Assembly: GCA_902779845.1 (NCBI GenBank)
Contig: CACZCZ010000007.1
Span: forward strand, 20,675-84,674
Reading direction: 5' to 3'
Length of the DNA: 64,000 bases
Source: an uncultured Bacteroidales bacterium
Lineage (GTDB): Bacteria > Bacteroidota > Bacteroidia > Bacteroidales > Bacteroidaceae
The notes beneath the pieces are model-generated. The model saw only the letters and a list, made by a program, of their open reading frames with translations. It ran no database searches and was not told the origin of the DNA. Position 1 is the stretch's first letter. Each line of letters opens with the position of its first letter. Position numbers and translations under genes: made by a program. Below, one piece after another: positions 1 through 8,343 of the stretch.

Positions 1-1023
1 ATCTTCGACCCGGGAAGTCCCGAGAATCGTGCCTTCATCTGTCAGGTGGCAGCAGACATCGTGCAACGCTACGACGTGGACGGATTCCATATTGACGACT
101 ATTTCTACCCCTACCCTGTCGCCGGCGTGCCCATCCCCGATGATGCCACCTACTCGGCTTACGGCCAAGGCCGCGACCGTGGTGACTGGCGCCGCGAAAA
201 CGTGAACACCTTCATCCGCGAATTGTCGGAAACCGTCCACAGCGTGAAGCCTTGGGTAAAGTTCGGTGTGTCTCCCTTTGGCATATACCGCAACCAGCGG
301 TCATGGGCTGAAGGCTCTGCCACCAATGGTCTGCAGAACTACGACGACCTCTATGCCGACGTGCTGCTGTGGGTCAATGAGGGGTGGGTAGATTATAACA
401 TTCCGCAGATTTACTGGGAGATAGGCAACAAGGCCGCGGACTACGACACGCTCATCCGCTGGTGGAGTGCCCACGCCAACGCGCGTCCTTTATATATCGG
501 TCAGGATGTAGAGCGTACGGTGAAGTTCCCTGACCGTCAGAACCCGACACAGAACCAGCTACCAGCCAAGATGGCACTGCAACGCGGGCTACCCGGGATC
601 TACGGTTCCTGCCAATGGTATGCCCGAGCAGTGGCTGACGATACAGGCAGTTACGGAACAGCACTACGCACGACCTACCACCGCACACTCGCATTGCAAC
701 CTGAGATGCCATGGCTGGACAAGAAAGCACCAGGCAAACCGCGCAAGGTGAAGCCCGTGTGGACCGACGACGGCTACATCCTCTTCTGGACAGCACCACG
801 CGCTAAGAAACCGCTGGACGAGGCTCGGTTGTACGCCGTATATGTCTTTCCCAAAGGCATGAAGGTGGACCTCAACAACAGCAACCAACTCATCGCCATC
901 ACCTCCAACACGTTCTTGAAACTGCCCTATACCGACGGCACCACGCAATGGACCTACGTCGTCACCGCCCTCGACCGCTTGCAAAACGAGAGCAAAGGTG
1001 CGAAGAAGAAAGTGAAACTATAA
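1..1023 (+). CDS. Glycoside hydrolase-like GHL10 family protein, 5' end outside window
   Basis: The reading frame is open from base 1, so the start lies upstream of the window; 340 residues and the stop are visible. The visible part begins in the barrel: RYDVDGFHIDDYFYPYP (residues 23-39 of the fragment) is the characteristic strand of the GHL10/DUF187 family (YngK-like), thought to be secreted or surface glycosidases. Further conserved features are KFGVSPFGIYRN and the VNEGWVDYNIPQIYWE-type segment. After the barrel (about residue 245 on) comes a fibronectin-III-like domain ending in a basic tail. The substrate cannot be read from the sequence. It converges on the aquaporin gene with a hairpin terminator between them. 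Confidence 0.85.
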   Translation: MFDPGSPENRAFICQVAADIVQRYDVDGFHIDDYFYPYPVAGVPIPDDATYSAYGQGRDRGDWRRENVNTFIRELSETVHSVKPWVKFGVSPFGIYRNQRSWAEGSATNGLQNYDDLYADVLLWVNEGWVDYNIPQIYWEIGNKAADYDTLIRWWSAHANARPLYIGQDVERTVKFPDRQNPTQNQLPAKMALQRGLPGIYGSCQWYARAVADDTGSYGTALRTTYHRTLALQPEMPWLDKKAPGKPRKVKPVWTDDGYILFWTAPRAKKPLDEARLYAVYVFPKGMKVDLNNSNQLIAITSNTFLKLPYTDGTTQWTYVVTALDRLQNESKGAKKKVKL

Positions 1024-1029
1024 AGAAAG

Positions 1030-1052
1030 AAGCCCGCCAGACCGGCGGGCTT
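1030..1052. terminator. Bidirectional hairpin terminator between GHL10 gene and aqpZ
   Basis: GCCCGCC (1032-1038) pairs with GGCGGGC (1044-1050) around a 5-base loop, flanked by AA on the left and TT on the right. It lies 9 bases after the stop of the rightward gene and about 20 bases after the stop of the leftward aquaporin gene, so it can serve both. Confidence 0.8.
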
Positions 1053-1072
1053 CATTCTTTATGGTAGTTTGC

Positions 1073-1747
1073 TTACTTCTCACAAGGTGCTATCACCTTC
1101 CAGCAACCTGCTGCCAAGGCCGCACCAACGAAGGGACCTACGATGAAGACCCAGAGCTCTGAGAGAGCCTGACCGCCTGCAAAGAGAGCAGGACCGATGC
1201 TGCGGGCAGGATTCACGCTCGTACCTGTGTAGTGGATGCCGACGAGGTGGATGAGAATCAGGGACAGACCGATGGCCAGACCGGCAAAGTTGTTGGTAGC
1301 GCCGTTGGTCTTCGAGGTGGCGCCGAGAACGACGAGCACGAAGATGAACGTGAGCACGATCTCAACAATCAGACCGTTGACAACGCCATAAGTGCAGGCG
1401 TTAGCACCGGTAGCTGTCGTGATGACGATGGCAGGATCCATGCTGACGATGCCATAGAGCACAGCAGCAGCGATGATGGCGCCGATGACCTGGCCGCAGA
1501 TATAACCGCAAGCATCCTTCGCAGAGATGCCGCCGTTGAGGAGCACACCAAGCGTGATGGCGGGGTTGATGTGGCAGCCGCTGATGCCACCGATGGTGTA
1601 GGCCATGGCAATGACAGACAAGCCAAAGGCGATGGCTGTGCCTACAATCGCGGAAGTGTCAGCACCACATCCTAAACTAACGGCAGTGCCGCATCCTAAC
1701 AAGGTGAGTACGAATGTACCAACCATTTCAGCAAGATACTTTTTCAT
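1073..1747 (-). CDS. aqpZ: Aquaporin Z-type water channel (MIP family)
   Basis: The 224-residue protein has the size and six-helix pattern of the MIP family. Both half-helix motifs are intact: HINPAITLG (NPA at 61-63) and TSVNPARSIG (NPA at 179-181). The aromatic/arginine filter residues expected for a water-selective AqpZ are present at the matching spacing: F41, H167 and R182. It would let water cross the inner membrane. The start ATG at 1747 gives a normal N-terminus (MKKYLAEMVG) that leads directly into helix 1. It is a single-gene unit: the next leftward gene upstream (uvrA) ends 80 bases away and the intergenic space holds short repeats. Confidence 0.93.
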   Translation of the reverse strand: MKKYLAEMVGTFVLTLLGCGTAVSLGCGADTSAIVGTAIAFGLSVIAMAYTIGGISGCHINPAITLGVLLNGGISAKDACGYICGQVIGAIIAAAVLYGIVSMDPAIVITTATGANACTYGVVNGLIVEIVLTFIFVLVVLGATSKTNGATNNFAGLAIGLSLILIHLVGIHYTGTSVNPARSIGPALFAGGQALSELWVFIVGPFVGAALAAGCWKVIAPCEK

Positions 1748-1788
1748 ACAGTTTTAGTTTTTAAAGGGTTAATAAATAAGGTAACTAA

Positions 1789-1808
1789 AAGTTCAATGTT
1801 CAATGTTC
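1789..1808. repeat. Short AAGTTCAATG-type tandem repeat between uvrA and aqpZ
   Basis: Three near-copies of GTTCAAT in tandem. Similar AAGTTCAA units recur at 1908-1920 and at 6759-6795. The following bases fold as small hairpins (TCAGC-TTC-GCTGA at 1807-1819; CTTCA-AGTG-TGAAG just after). Confidence 0.7.
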
Positions 1809-1826
1809 AGCTTCGCTGACCATTCT

Positions 1827-4800
1827 TCAAGTGTGAAGCGTCGCAAGCGCCGAGCGGTCACGACTCGGCAATTCAAGCAAGCTTGATTGCTCTCGCTGCT
1901 CCAAAAGTTCAAAGTTCAACTTCTGCCGCAGGAATTGTCCTGTATAGCTTTGTTCGCAGGCGATGATTTGCTCGGGAGTACCAGCACAGACGACATTGCC
2001 GCCCGCAGCACCACCCTCGGGACCGAGGTCGATGATGTAGTCGGCCATCTTGATGACATCCATGTTATGTTCGATGACCACGATGGTGTGGCCACGCTCG
2101 ATAAGCGCATCGAAGGACTGCAGGAGGCGACGGATGTCATGGAAATGAAGACCTGTTGTGGGCTCATCGAAGATGAAGAGTGTCGGTTCCTGCTTTTCCA
2201 TCCCGATGTAGTAAGCCAACTTCACACGCTGGTTCTCACCACCTGAGAGCGTTGAGGAGCTTTGGCCAAGCTTGATGTAACCGAGGCCTACGTCCTGCAG
2301 GGGCTTCAGACGCTTGACAATCTTCTTCTCGCCATGCTCCGCAAAGAACTCCATGGCCTGATTGACGGTCATGTTCAGCACATCGTTGATGTTCTGCTCG
2401 TGGAAACGCACGTCGAGGATGTCGCTCTTGAAGCGCTGTCCATGACAGCTCTCACACTCCAACACCAAGTCAGCCATAAACTGCATCTCGATGGTCACAG
2501 TGCCTTCGCCCTTACACTCCTCACAGCGACCGCCGTCGGTGTTGAACGAGAAATGGCTGGCCGTGAAGCCCATCTGCTTGGCCAAGGGCTGATCGGCGAA
2601 GAGACGACGGATCTCATCGTAGGCCTTCACGTAGATGACGGGATTCGAGCGCGAACTCTTGCCGATGGGGTTCTGATCCACGAACTCCACCGCCTTGATG
2701 GCACGCATATCACCCTCCAGGCCCGTGAACTCACCTGGGCGATCACAAGCCTCATCCAGCCGCCGCTTCATGGCACGGTAGAAGATGTCGCGCACCAGCG
2801 TGCTTTTGCCCGAGCCGCTGACACCCGTCACACATGTCATCACATTCAGCGGGAACTTCACATCAATGCCGCGCAGGTTATTGGCGCGTGCACCCTTGAC
2901 CTCAATATATCTGTTCCATGGGCGGCAGACTCTCCCCACTCCGAGGACCCTCTCCCCTGCCCCTCCCTTGTAGAGAGGGGAGTATATGCCAAGGAGCCAT
3001 TGAAGGGTGTGTGAGCGCTCAACTGTTTCTTGAGGGATTCCTATACTTGATAGGTAATCACTCCCCTCCCTACAAGGGAGGGGCAGGGAGGAGGGGTCTC
3101 CACTCCACACCACTTCTCCTCCTAAGCGTCCGGCCTCCGGACCGATATCGATGATATAGTCGGCTGCACGGATGATGTCTTCGTCATGCTCCACGACAAC
3201 CACTGTGTTGCCGAGATCCACCAGCTGACGCAGCACCTTGATGAGACGTTGTGTGTCGCGGCTATGCAGACCGATGCTGGGTTCGTCCAGGATGTAAAGG
3301 CTACCTACGAGGGAACTGCCCAATGATGTCGCCAGGTTGATGCGCTGGCTCTCACCGCCACTGAGGCTGTTGCTGCGACGCCCCAGCGTCAAGTAGCCAA
3401 GACCTACATCCAAAAGGAACTGCAGGCGGCTTTCAATCTCTGTGAGCAGGCGCTTGGCAACCTCTAAATCGTGGGAGCTCAGCTTTAGCCCCTGTATCCA
3501 TTTCATCAACTCCGTGATCGGCATGTCCACGAGTTCCGTGATGGCCTTGCCTTCCACTTTCACATAGGTGGCTTCCTTGCGCAGACGTGTGCCGTGGCAG
3601 TCCGGACATTCTGTCTTACCCGTATAGCGTGCCAGCATCACACGGTTCTGTATCTTGTAGCGTGCCTCACGCAGGTAGTCAAAGAAGAGGTCGATGCACA
3701 CGTCGCCACGATACCACCGGTCATCGAGCGAGAGTTCCGGATGGCGGCCATGCCACAGGATATTCTTTTCCTCCTGCGACAGCTCGTAATACGGCTTGAA
3801 GATGGGGAAACCGTTGCGTTCAGCATTTCGGATGAACTCCGTCTTCCACTCGCTCAGCTTCTCGCCGCGCCAGCATTGCACACAACCCTCATACACGCTC
3901 TTGCTGCTGTCCGGGATGACCAGGTGCGGGTCTATGCCCTGCACACTGCCCCACCCTTCACAGGTCGGGCAGGCTCCCATGGGTGAGTTGAAGGCAAAAA
4001 GCTGGTCGGAAGGTTCCTCGAACGTCATCCCGTCGGCTTCGAAACGTGTGGAGAATACATGCACGATACCGGCAGGCAGGAACTTCAGCATCATCTCCCC
4101 ATGGCCCTCAAAGAACGCAGTCTCCGTGGAATCGGTAAGACGGGAATAGGGAGACTCTCCCCCCGCCCTCCCTATAAGGGAGGGAGTGGTTTGTATTTGA
4201 GCGGTCGGCGTTTCAGGCACCGATAATCGGTCTATGAGAAGATAGAGAGGATTCTTTGAGAAATTGGAATTATGAGATTCCTTAGAAAGTTCTGCTATAT
4301 AATCCTCAATGCGCCAAATGCCATTGGTATCTGCTCCCTCCCTTATAGGGAGGGCGGGGGGAGAGTCTGTTACCACCCTCGTATATCCCTCCTGCAGATA
4401 TGCCTTCAGCTGGTCTTCGAGCGTGCGGCCCTCCGGCAGGCGGATGGGACACAGGACGAGGAAACGGGTGCCGGGGGAGTATGAGAGTGCCGTCGCTATC
4501 ACGTCCTCCGTGGTGTGCTTCTTCACCTCCTGACCACTGATAGGGCTATAGGTGCGACCGATGCGGGCGTAGAGCAGGCGCAGGTATTCGTAGATCTCGG
4601 TGCTGGTGCCTACGGTGGAGCGCGGGTTGCGCGAGATGACCTTCTGCTCGATGGCGATGGCGGGCGGGATGCCGCTGATGTAGTCGCATTCGGGCTTACT
4701 CATGCGCCCAAGGAACTGACGCGCATAAGCATTCAGGCTCTCCACATAGCGACGCTGACCCTCGGCATAGAGAGTGTCGAAGGCCAACGAGCTCTTTCCC

Positions 4801-4913
4801 GAACCGCTCAAGCCAGTGATGACCACCAACTTGTTCCTCGGGATGTCCACCGTCACATTCTTCAGGTTGTTGACGCGGGCTTTCTCAATATGTATTGACT
4901 CACCTGTTGGCAT
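1827..4913 (-). CDS. uvrA: Excinuclease ABC subunit A, carrying four in-frame repeat inserts
   Basis: UvrA is the damage-recognition ATPase of nucleotide excision repair. Two ABC modules are visible: Walker A GLSGSGKSSLAF and GVSGSGKSTLV, signature LSGGESQRINLA and LSGGENQRVKLA, and zinc-binding pairs (CPTCEGWG, CVQC, CPDCHG, CEECKGEG, CESCHG). I place the start at ATG 4913 (MPTGESIHIEKARVNN), which overlaps the rfbB stop by 14 bases; the longer open frame upstream is antisense-like rfbB sequence. At 1028 residues the protein is longer than the usual 940 or so. The excess is mostly peptide encoded by four GC-palindrome copies in two loops (4367-4153 and 3098-2946), reading DSPPALPIREG, TTPSLIGRAGGESP, SLPLPCREG and YSPLYKGGAGE. 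The last 30 or so residues also look repeat-derived. All conserved motifs remain in frame, so the protein is probably functional. Confidence 0.95.
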   Translation of the reverse strand: MPTGESIHIEKARVNNLKNVTVDIPRNKLVVITGLSGSGKSSLAFDTLYAEGQRRYVESLNAYARQFLGRMSKPECDYISGIPPAIAIEQKVISRNPRSTVGTSTEIYEYLRLLYARIGRTYSPISGQEVKKHTTEDVIATALSYSPGTRFLVLCPIRLPEGRTLEDQLKAYLQEGYTRVVTDSPPALPIREGADTNGIWRIEDYIAELSKESHNSNFSKNPLYLLIDRLSVPETPTAQIQTTPSLIGRAGGESPYSRLTDSTETAFFEGHGEMMLKFLPAGIVHVFSTRFEADGMTFEEPSDQLFAFNSPMGACPTCEGWGSVQGIDPHLVIPDSSKSVYEGCVQCWRGEKLSEWKTEFIRNAERNGFPIFKPYYELSQEEKNILWHGRHPELSLDDRWYRGDVCIDLFFDYLREARYKIQNRVMLARYTGKTECPDCHGTRLRKEATYVKVEGKAITELVDMPITELMKWIQGLKLSSHDLEVAKRLLTEIESRLQFLLDVGLGYLTLGRRSNSLSGGESQRINLATSLGSSLVGSLYILDEPSIGLHSRDTQRLIKVLRQLVDLGNTVVVVEHDEDIIRAADYIIDIGPEAGRLGGEVVWSGDPSSLPLPCREGSDYLSSIGIPQETVERSHTLQWLLGIYSPLYKGGAGERVLGVGRVCRPWNRYIEVKGARANNLRGIDVKFPLNVMTCVTGVSGSGKSTLVRDIFYRAMKRRLDEACDRPGEFTGLEGDMRAIKAVEFVDQNPIGKSSRSNPVIYVKAYDEIRRLFADQPLAKQMGFTASHFSFNTDGGRCEECKGEGTVTIEMQFMADLVLECESCHGQRFKSDILDVRFHEQNINDVLNMTVNQAMEFFAEHGEKKIVKRLKPLQDVGLGYIKLGQSSSTLSGGENQRVKLAYYIGMEKQEPTLFIFDEPTTGLHFHDIRRLLQSFDALIERGHTIVVIEHNMDVIKMADYIIDLGPEGGAAGGNVVCAGTPEQIIACEQSYTGQFLRQKLNFELLEQREQSSLLELPSRDRSALATLHT
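2946..2983 (+). repeat. GC-palindrome element copy 1 (inside uvrA, pair with copy 2)
   Basis: A GACCCTCTCCCC flank is followed by the CCCTCCC-TTGTAG-AGAGGGGAGT core. It is read in uvrA as part of YSPLYKGGAGE. 'Plus' here means the GACTC flank is on the left. A second GACTCTCCCC lies at 2928-2937, so the copy may begin there. Confidence 0.85.
3060..3098 (-). repeat. GC-palindrome element copy 2 (inside uvrA)
   Basis: Inverted partner of copy 1, 76 bases away: ACTCCCCTCCC-TACA-AGGGAGGGG core and a flank ending in GGGGTC. It is read in frame in uvrA as DPSSLPLPCREGS. The inner side carries TTGATAGGTAATCA, which also flanks copy 6 and, degenerate, copy 10. Confidence 0.88.
4153..4187 (+). repeat. 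GC-palindrome element copy 3 (inside uvrA, pair with copy 4)
   Basis: GACTCTCCCCCC flank, CCCTCCC-TATA-AGGGAGGGAGT core, then an inner arm GGTTTGTATTTGAGCGGT that resembles the inner arm of copies 5 and 13. Read from the minus strand in uvrA it gives TAQIQTTPSLIGRAGGESP. Confidence 0.9.
4333..4367 (-). repeat. GC-palindrome element copy 4 (inside uvrA)
   Basis: Near-exact inverted copy of copy 3, 145 bases away. It is read in uvrA as DSPPALPIREGA. The segment between copies 3 and 4 encodes what looks like native UvrA sequence (RIEDYI...YLLIDRLSV), so the two copies flank host sequence. Confidence 0.9.
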
Positions 4914-6090
4914 ACATATTCTCGTAGTACTTCTGGTAGTCACCGCTGGTGACATTGTCCATCCAGGCCTCGTTGTCGAGATACCAGCGGACGGTGCGCT
5001 CGATGCCCTCCTCGAACTGGAGAGAAGGTTCCCAGCCGAGTTCGCGCTGCAGCTTGCGGCTGTCGATGGCATAGCGCAAATCATGACCGGCACGGTCAGT
5101 GACATAGGTGATGAGGTCCATGTCCTCGCCTTCCTTGCGACCGAGCAGGCGATCAACGGTGTTGATGACGACCTTGATGATGTCGATGTTCTTCCACTCG
5201 TTGAAGCCGCCGATGTTGTAGGTCTCGGCTATCTGTCCCTTATGGAAGATGAGATCGATGGCACGGGCGTGGTCCTCAACATAGAGCCAGTCGCGCACAT
5301 TCTCACCCTTACCATAGACGGGCAACGGCTTGCGATGACGGATGTTGTTGATGAACAGCGGTATCAGTTTCTCGGGGAACTGATAGGGGCCGTAGTTGTT
5401 GGAGCAGTTGGTGACGATGGTCGGCAGGCCGTAAGTGTCGTGGAAGGCCCGCACGAAATGGTCGCTCGAAGCCTTGGAAGCGCTGTAGGGGCTGTGGGGC
5501 TGGTACTTCAGGTCCTCGGTGAAGAACTTCTCGCCGTAGGCCGGATGGGCGTCGGCAGAAGCCTTCGTGGTGAAGGGCGCCGGAACGCCTTCGGGATGTG
5601 TCATCTCCAAGGCGCCATACACCTCATCGGTGGAGATATGGTAGAAACGTTTGCCCTCGTACTTCTCAGGCAGCGACTCCCAGTAGAGTTTGGCGGCCTG
5701 CAGCAGGGAGAGGGTGCCCATCACATTAGTCTGTGCGAAGGTGAAGGGGTCCTTGATACTGCGATCCACATGGCTCTCGGCGGCGAGGTGGATGATGCCG
5801 GTGACGTGCTCCTCCTGCATCAGTTTGTAGAAGGCGTCGAAGTCGCAGATGTCCATCTTCACGAACTTATAGTTCGGCTTATACTCGATGTCCTTCAGGT
5901 TGGCGAGGTTGCCGGCGTACGTCAGCTTGTCGAGGTTGATGATACGATACTCAGGGTATTTGTTCACAAAGAGGCGGACGACATGGCTGCCAATGAAGCC
6001 GGCGCCGCCAGTGATAACGATAGAGGGAGACTCTCCCCCCGCCCTCCCTACAAGGGAGGGAGCAGTATGAACTTGAGCAGTAGTATTCAT
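4900..6090 (-). CDS. rfbB: dTDP-glucose 4,6-dehydratase
   Basis: RmlB/RfbB converts dTDP-glucose to dTDP-4-keto-6-deoxyglucose, the second step toward dTDP-rhamnose for surface polysaccharide. Visible features are the Rossmann motif ITGGAGFIG (residues 26-34), the catalytic STDEVYG (T154, D155, E156) and YSASK (Y202, K206). The protein has 396 residues; about 20 N-terminal residues (TAQVHTAPSLVGRAGGES) come from GC-palindrome copy 5, placed between the start codon and the first beta strand SIVITGGAG. The native start appears lost, so translation from ATG 6090 through the repeat is needed. rfbC lies 118 bases upstream in the same direction; uvrA overlaps the 3' end. rfbA and rfbD are not in this window. 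Confidence 0.95.
   Translation of the reverse strand: MNTTAQVHTAPSLVGRAGGESPSIVITGGAGFIGSHVVRLFVNKYPEYRIINLDKLTYAGNLANLKDIEYKPNYKFVKMDICDFDAFYKLMQEEHVTGIIHLAAESHVDRSIKDPFTFAQTNVMGTLSLLQAAKLYWESLPEKYEGKRFYHISTDEVYGALEMTHPEGVPAPFTTKASADAHPAYGEKFFTEDLKYQPHSPYSASKASSDHFVRAFHDTYGLPTIVTNCSNNYGPYQFPEKLIPLFINNIRHRKPLPVYGKGENVRDWLYVEDHARAIDLIFHKGQIAETYNIGGFNEWKNIDIIKVVINTVDRLLGRKEGEDMDLITYVTDRAGHDLRYAIDSRKLQRELGWEPSLQFEEGIERTVRWYLDNEAWMDNVTSGDYQKYYENMYANR
6029..6063 (+). repeat. GC-palindrome element copy 5 (5' end of rfbB, pair with copy 6)
   Basis: GACTCTCCCCCC flank, CCCTCCC-TACA-AGGGAGGGAGC core, inner arm AGTATGAACTTGAGCAGTAG. It encodes residues 5-21 or so of RfbB. Confidence 0.9.
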
Positions 6091-6165
6091 AATCTATTAG
6101 AATTAGTTTATATGATTCTCGTTGTAGCTTATATATTTAGACTATTCTATTCCTGAAAGGTAATC

Positions 6166-6200
6166 ACCCCCTCCCTTATAGGGAGGGCGGGGGGAGAGTC
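6166..6200 (-). repeat. GC-palindrome element copy 6 (rfbC-rfbB intergenic)
   Basis: Inverted partner of copy 5, 102 bases away: CCCTCCC-TTAT-AGGGAGGG core and GGGGGGAGAGTC flank. The inner side carries TTCCTGAAAGGTAATCA. It ends 9 bases downstream of the rfbC stop, so it could also act as an RNA hairpin there. Confidence 0.9.
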
Positions 6201-6208
6201 TGGTGAGT

Positions 6209-6757
6209 CTAAAATGGGCTCTCGAAGTCCTTGAGGAAGGGTTGTTTTGTATCTTTCTCGCTGAGGATGGCCTCGTCGAAGGGAATGCGCCAGTCGATGC
6301 CGAGAGACGGGTCGCAGAGCTGGATGCCACCGTCGGCCTCGGGGTGGTAGAACTCGTCGCACTTATACTGGAACACCGCCTCGTCCGAGAGCACGGCGAA
6401 GCCATGGGCAAAGCCCTTGGTGATGAAGAACTGACGATGGTTCTCCCCTGTCAGCTCCACGGCGACATGCTGCCCGAAGGTCGGCGACCCCTTGCGGATA
6501 TCCACGGCCACATCGAGGACGGCACCACGGACACAGCGCACGAGCTTCGTCTGTGTATAGGGTGGGCGTTGGAAATGCAGGCCACGCATGACGCCACGCA
6601 CGCTCATACTCTCGTTGTCCTGCACGAAGGTGACGGGAAACACCTTCTCGTCGAACTCACGCTGCGAGAACGACTCGAAGAAGTAGCCGCGCGTGTCTTT
6701 GAAGATACGCGGCTCAATGATGAGCAGGCCCTCTATCGGTGTCTTGATAACTTCCAT
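6209..6757 (-). CDS. rfbC: dTDP-4-dehydrorhamnose 3,5-epimerase
   Basis: RmlC/RfbC performs the 3,5-epimerisation of dTDP-4-keto-6-deoxyglucose after RfbB. The 182 residues match the family length. Conserved motifs are GVMRGLHFQRPP (catalytic His 61) and HGFAVLSDEAVFQYKCDEFY, the cupin strand with the catalytic Tyr region. It starts at ATG 6757 (MEVIKTPIEG) and precedes rfbB in the same direction, with a repeat element between them. Upstream lie AAGTTCAA tandem repeats, so the promoter is not evident. Confidence 0.95.
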   Translation of the reverse strand: MEVIKTPIEGLLIIEPRIFKDTRGYFFESFSQREFDEKVFPVTFVQDNESMSVRGVMRGLHFQRPPYTQTKLVRCVRGAVLDVAVDIRKGSPTFGQHVAVELTGENHRQFFITKGFAHGFAVLSDEAVFQYKCDEFYHPEADGGIQLCDPSLGIDWRIPFDEAILSEKDTKQPFLKDFESPF

Positions 6758-6758
6758 A

Positions 6759-6795
6759 AGAGTTCAAAAGTTCAAGAGTTCAAAAGTTCAAGAAG
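6759..6795. repeat. AGTTCAAAAGTTCAAG tandem repeat between rfbC and the DUF4738 gene
   Basis: Four tandem AGTTCAA(A/G) units fill the whole space between the rfbC start and the stop of the lipoprotein gene. This is the same unit type as at 1789-1808 and 1908-1920. Confidence 0.85.
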
Positions 6796-7344
6796 CTATA
6801 CGCCGTCCCCGTCGTCTTCCAACTCTGCTTCACCGCGTTCGTCGCGTGTGATGACGATGCCGCCATTGGTATCGACCTTCATCAGCAGCGGCTCGAACAT
6901 ATCGCTCTGAGGCAGGCTAACGCTCACTGCGAAACGCAGTCCCGGGAGGGACTTGTCACACATCATCCCGTCGAGAAGTCCTTTCTTTTGGAACTCCTTC
7001 GAGAGGTATGAGCTGAAGGTCGCCTTCGTGAAACGGCGCTGAAAGACGGTCGTGCCGCCCGAACGAATGGTCAGCGTATAGACATTGTCTGCGAAGCGGT
7101 TGCCTTCGTCATCAATGATGAGCGGCAGACTGTCCGAAGACTCTCGGTGAACGGTGTAGATGAAGGTCTTGCCATCTGTGCGGAGCGTGTCGGTGAAGTC
7201 ATATACCGTCATGCGCTGGATACCGTCGGCAGGTTCCTCGCTATCTGTAACGTTGGTGTTACCTGTCGCTTCAGAGGTTTTTCCTCCGCCACAGGAAATC
7301 AGCATGGCGAGCGCACATATCCAAGCAAAAGAGAAATGTTTCAT
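6796..7344 (-). CDS. DUF4738-type lipoprotein
   Basis: Start ATG 7344 gives MKHFSFAWICALAMLISCGGG, a lipoprotein signal peptide with lipobox LISC. An in-frame ATG five codons upstream is possible but would weaken the signal peptide. The mature part, about 160 residues, contains YDFTDTLRTDGKTFIYTVHRE and LRFAVSVSLPQSDMFEPL, which I recognise as the DUF4738 family of Bacteroidales. Its function is unknown. The C-terminus is acidic (ELEDDGDGV). It is an exported lipid-anchored protein, and its co-direction with rfbC may be incidental. Confidence 0.8.
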   Translation of the reverse strand: MKHFSFAWICALAMLISCGGGKTSEATGNTNVTDSEEPADGIQRMTVYDFTDTLRTDGKTFIYTVHRESSDSLPLIIDDEGNRFADNVYTLTIRSGGTTVFQRRFTKATFSSYLSKEFQKKGLLDGMMCDKSLPGLRFAVSVSLPQSDMFEPLLMKVDTNGGIVITRDERGEAELEDDGDGV

Positions 7345-7417
7345 TGTTTGATAGGGCAATGGGGTTAAGGGTTTAAGGAGTTTAAGATTCAGGATTCAAG
7401 AGTTCAACGATAACGAC

Positions 7418-7453
7418 ATTCGTCATTCATCATTCGTCATTCATCATTCGTCA
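7418..7453. repeat. ATTCGTCATTCATC tandem repeat at the end of the HAD gene
   Basis: Two and a half tandem copies of a 14-base unit CATTCGTCATTCAT. On the minus strand it reads ATGAATGACGA; the HAD protein ends inside it (residues TNDE and stop). The same unit recurs at 11969-12035 and near 61580. Confidence 0.88.
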
Positions 7454-8339
7454 GGATGGAATCGAGGTTGTCGGCGAGTGCCTGCATGGAGGGGAAGAGC
7501 CAGCTGGCGCCCTCGTTGAGCAGGAGCTGGGGGTCAAGCGGTCCGGTGTTGACGGCTATCGTCTTGATGCCCGCAGCCACAGCAGCACGCACGCCCAAGG
7601 GTGCGTTCTCCACGACGAGTGCTTCGTCGGCGGTGATGCCGGCTTTCTGCAGGGCCATGAGATAGGGTTCGGGGTTGGGCTTTCCATAGCGCACATCGTC
7701 GCCCGTCACCATGAGCTCTGGCGTGAATTGCCCCGGGTAGTGCTTCTCAAGCCGCGTGAGCAGCGACTGTTGAGCCGAGCCCGTCACCAGCACGCGCATC
7801 AGTCCTCGCGCGCGTACCTTATTTAATACATCCCCTGCTCCGGGCATCTCAGGAGCCTCGCCACCTCGCTTTGACATGTACTCGTTGAAGACGATGGTCT
7901 TCTTGTGGTACAGCTCGCGTGCCTCTTCCTCTGTGGCATCACGATTCCAGTAGCGGCGCGTGAAGATGCTGATGGTGCCAATGCCGGTGCGCCCTTCATG
8001 CTCAAAGGCATCGGACTCCTTCATCGGCAACCCATAGGCTGTCATCACCTTGGCCCAAGCATAGGCATGGCCCGGCATACTGTCAAACAGTACGCCGTCC
8101 ATGTCAAAGAAAATGGCGCGAACAGGAGACCCACCCCCAGCCCCTCCCGTTAGGGAGGGGAGTGGCTGGCGCGAAGTGTGTTTCTCTATTTTAGAAGTTG
8201 GAGGATTCAATATATAATTCTTTATAGTTTGTACTACATATTCTATCTGATTCCGCACCTCATCATTACTGAAGCGAAGGACGCTGAAGCATAGATCCTG
8301 AAGACGTTGGGGTCGGCCTTCGTCATATTCGATCTGCAC
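7437..8339 (-). CDS. HAD-superfamily phosphatase/phosphomutase, N-terminally fused to a DUF559 remnant
   Basis: From residue 74 on this is a HAD-IA hydrolase of the beta-phosphoglucomutase type: nucleophile loop FFDMDGVLFD (D79, D81), motif II VTGS, motif III GKPNPEPYL and motif IV VVENAPLGVRAA. It probably acts on a small phosphorylated sugar. The native start is absent: no ATG or GTG lies just before RAIFFDMDG, so translation must begin in inserted DNA. From GTG 8339 residues 1-49 (QIEYDEGRPQRL...VLRFSNDEV) match the C-terminal end of DUF559 Vsr-like nucleases. Residues 57-73 come from GC-palindrome copy 7. It lies just downstream of pgi, the usual position of a HAD gene in related genomes. 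Confidence 0.8.
   Translation of the reverse strand: MQIEYDEGRPQRLQDLCFSVLRFSNDEVRNQIEYVVQTIKNYILNPPTSKIEKHTSRQPLPSLTGGAGGGSPVRAIFFDMDGVLFDSMPGHAYAWAKVMTAYGLPMKESDAFEHEGRTGIGTISIFTRRYWNRDATEEEARELYHKKTIVFNEYMSKRGGEAPEMPGAGDVLNKVRARGLMRVLVTGSAQQSLLTRLEKHYPGQFTPELMVTGDDVRYGKPNPEPYLMALQKAGITADEALVVENAPLGVRAAVAAGIKTIAVNTGPLDPQLLLNEGASWLFPSMQALADNLDSILTNDE
8128..8163 (+). repeat. GC-palindrome element copy 7 (inside HAD gene, pair with copy 8)
   Basis: GACCCACCCCCAG flank and CCCTCCC-GTT-AGGGAGGGGAGT core; the inner side carries GCGAAGTGTGTTTC, related to the arm of copies 3, 5 and 13. It is read in the HAD gene as QPLPSLTGGAGGGSP. Confidence 0.88.
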
Positions 8340-8343
8340 CAGC

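Noticed and set aside
4914-5156. 81-codon N-terminal extension of UvrA
   Set aside because: It is rfbB read in another frame; UvrA similarity starts at ATG 4913.
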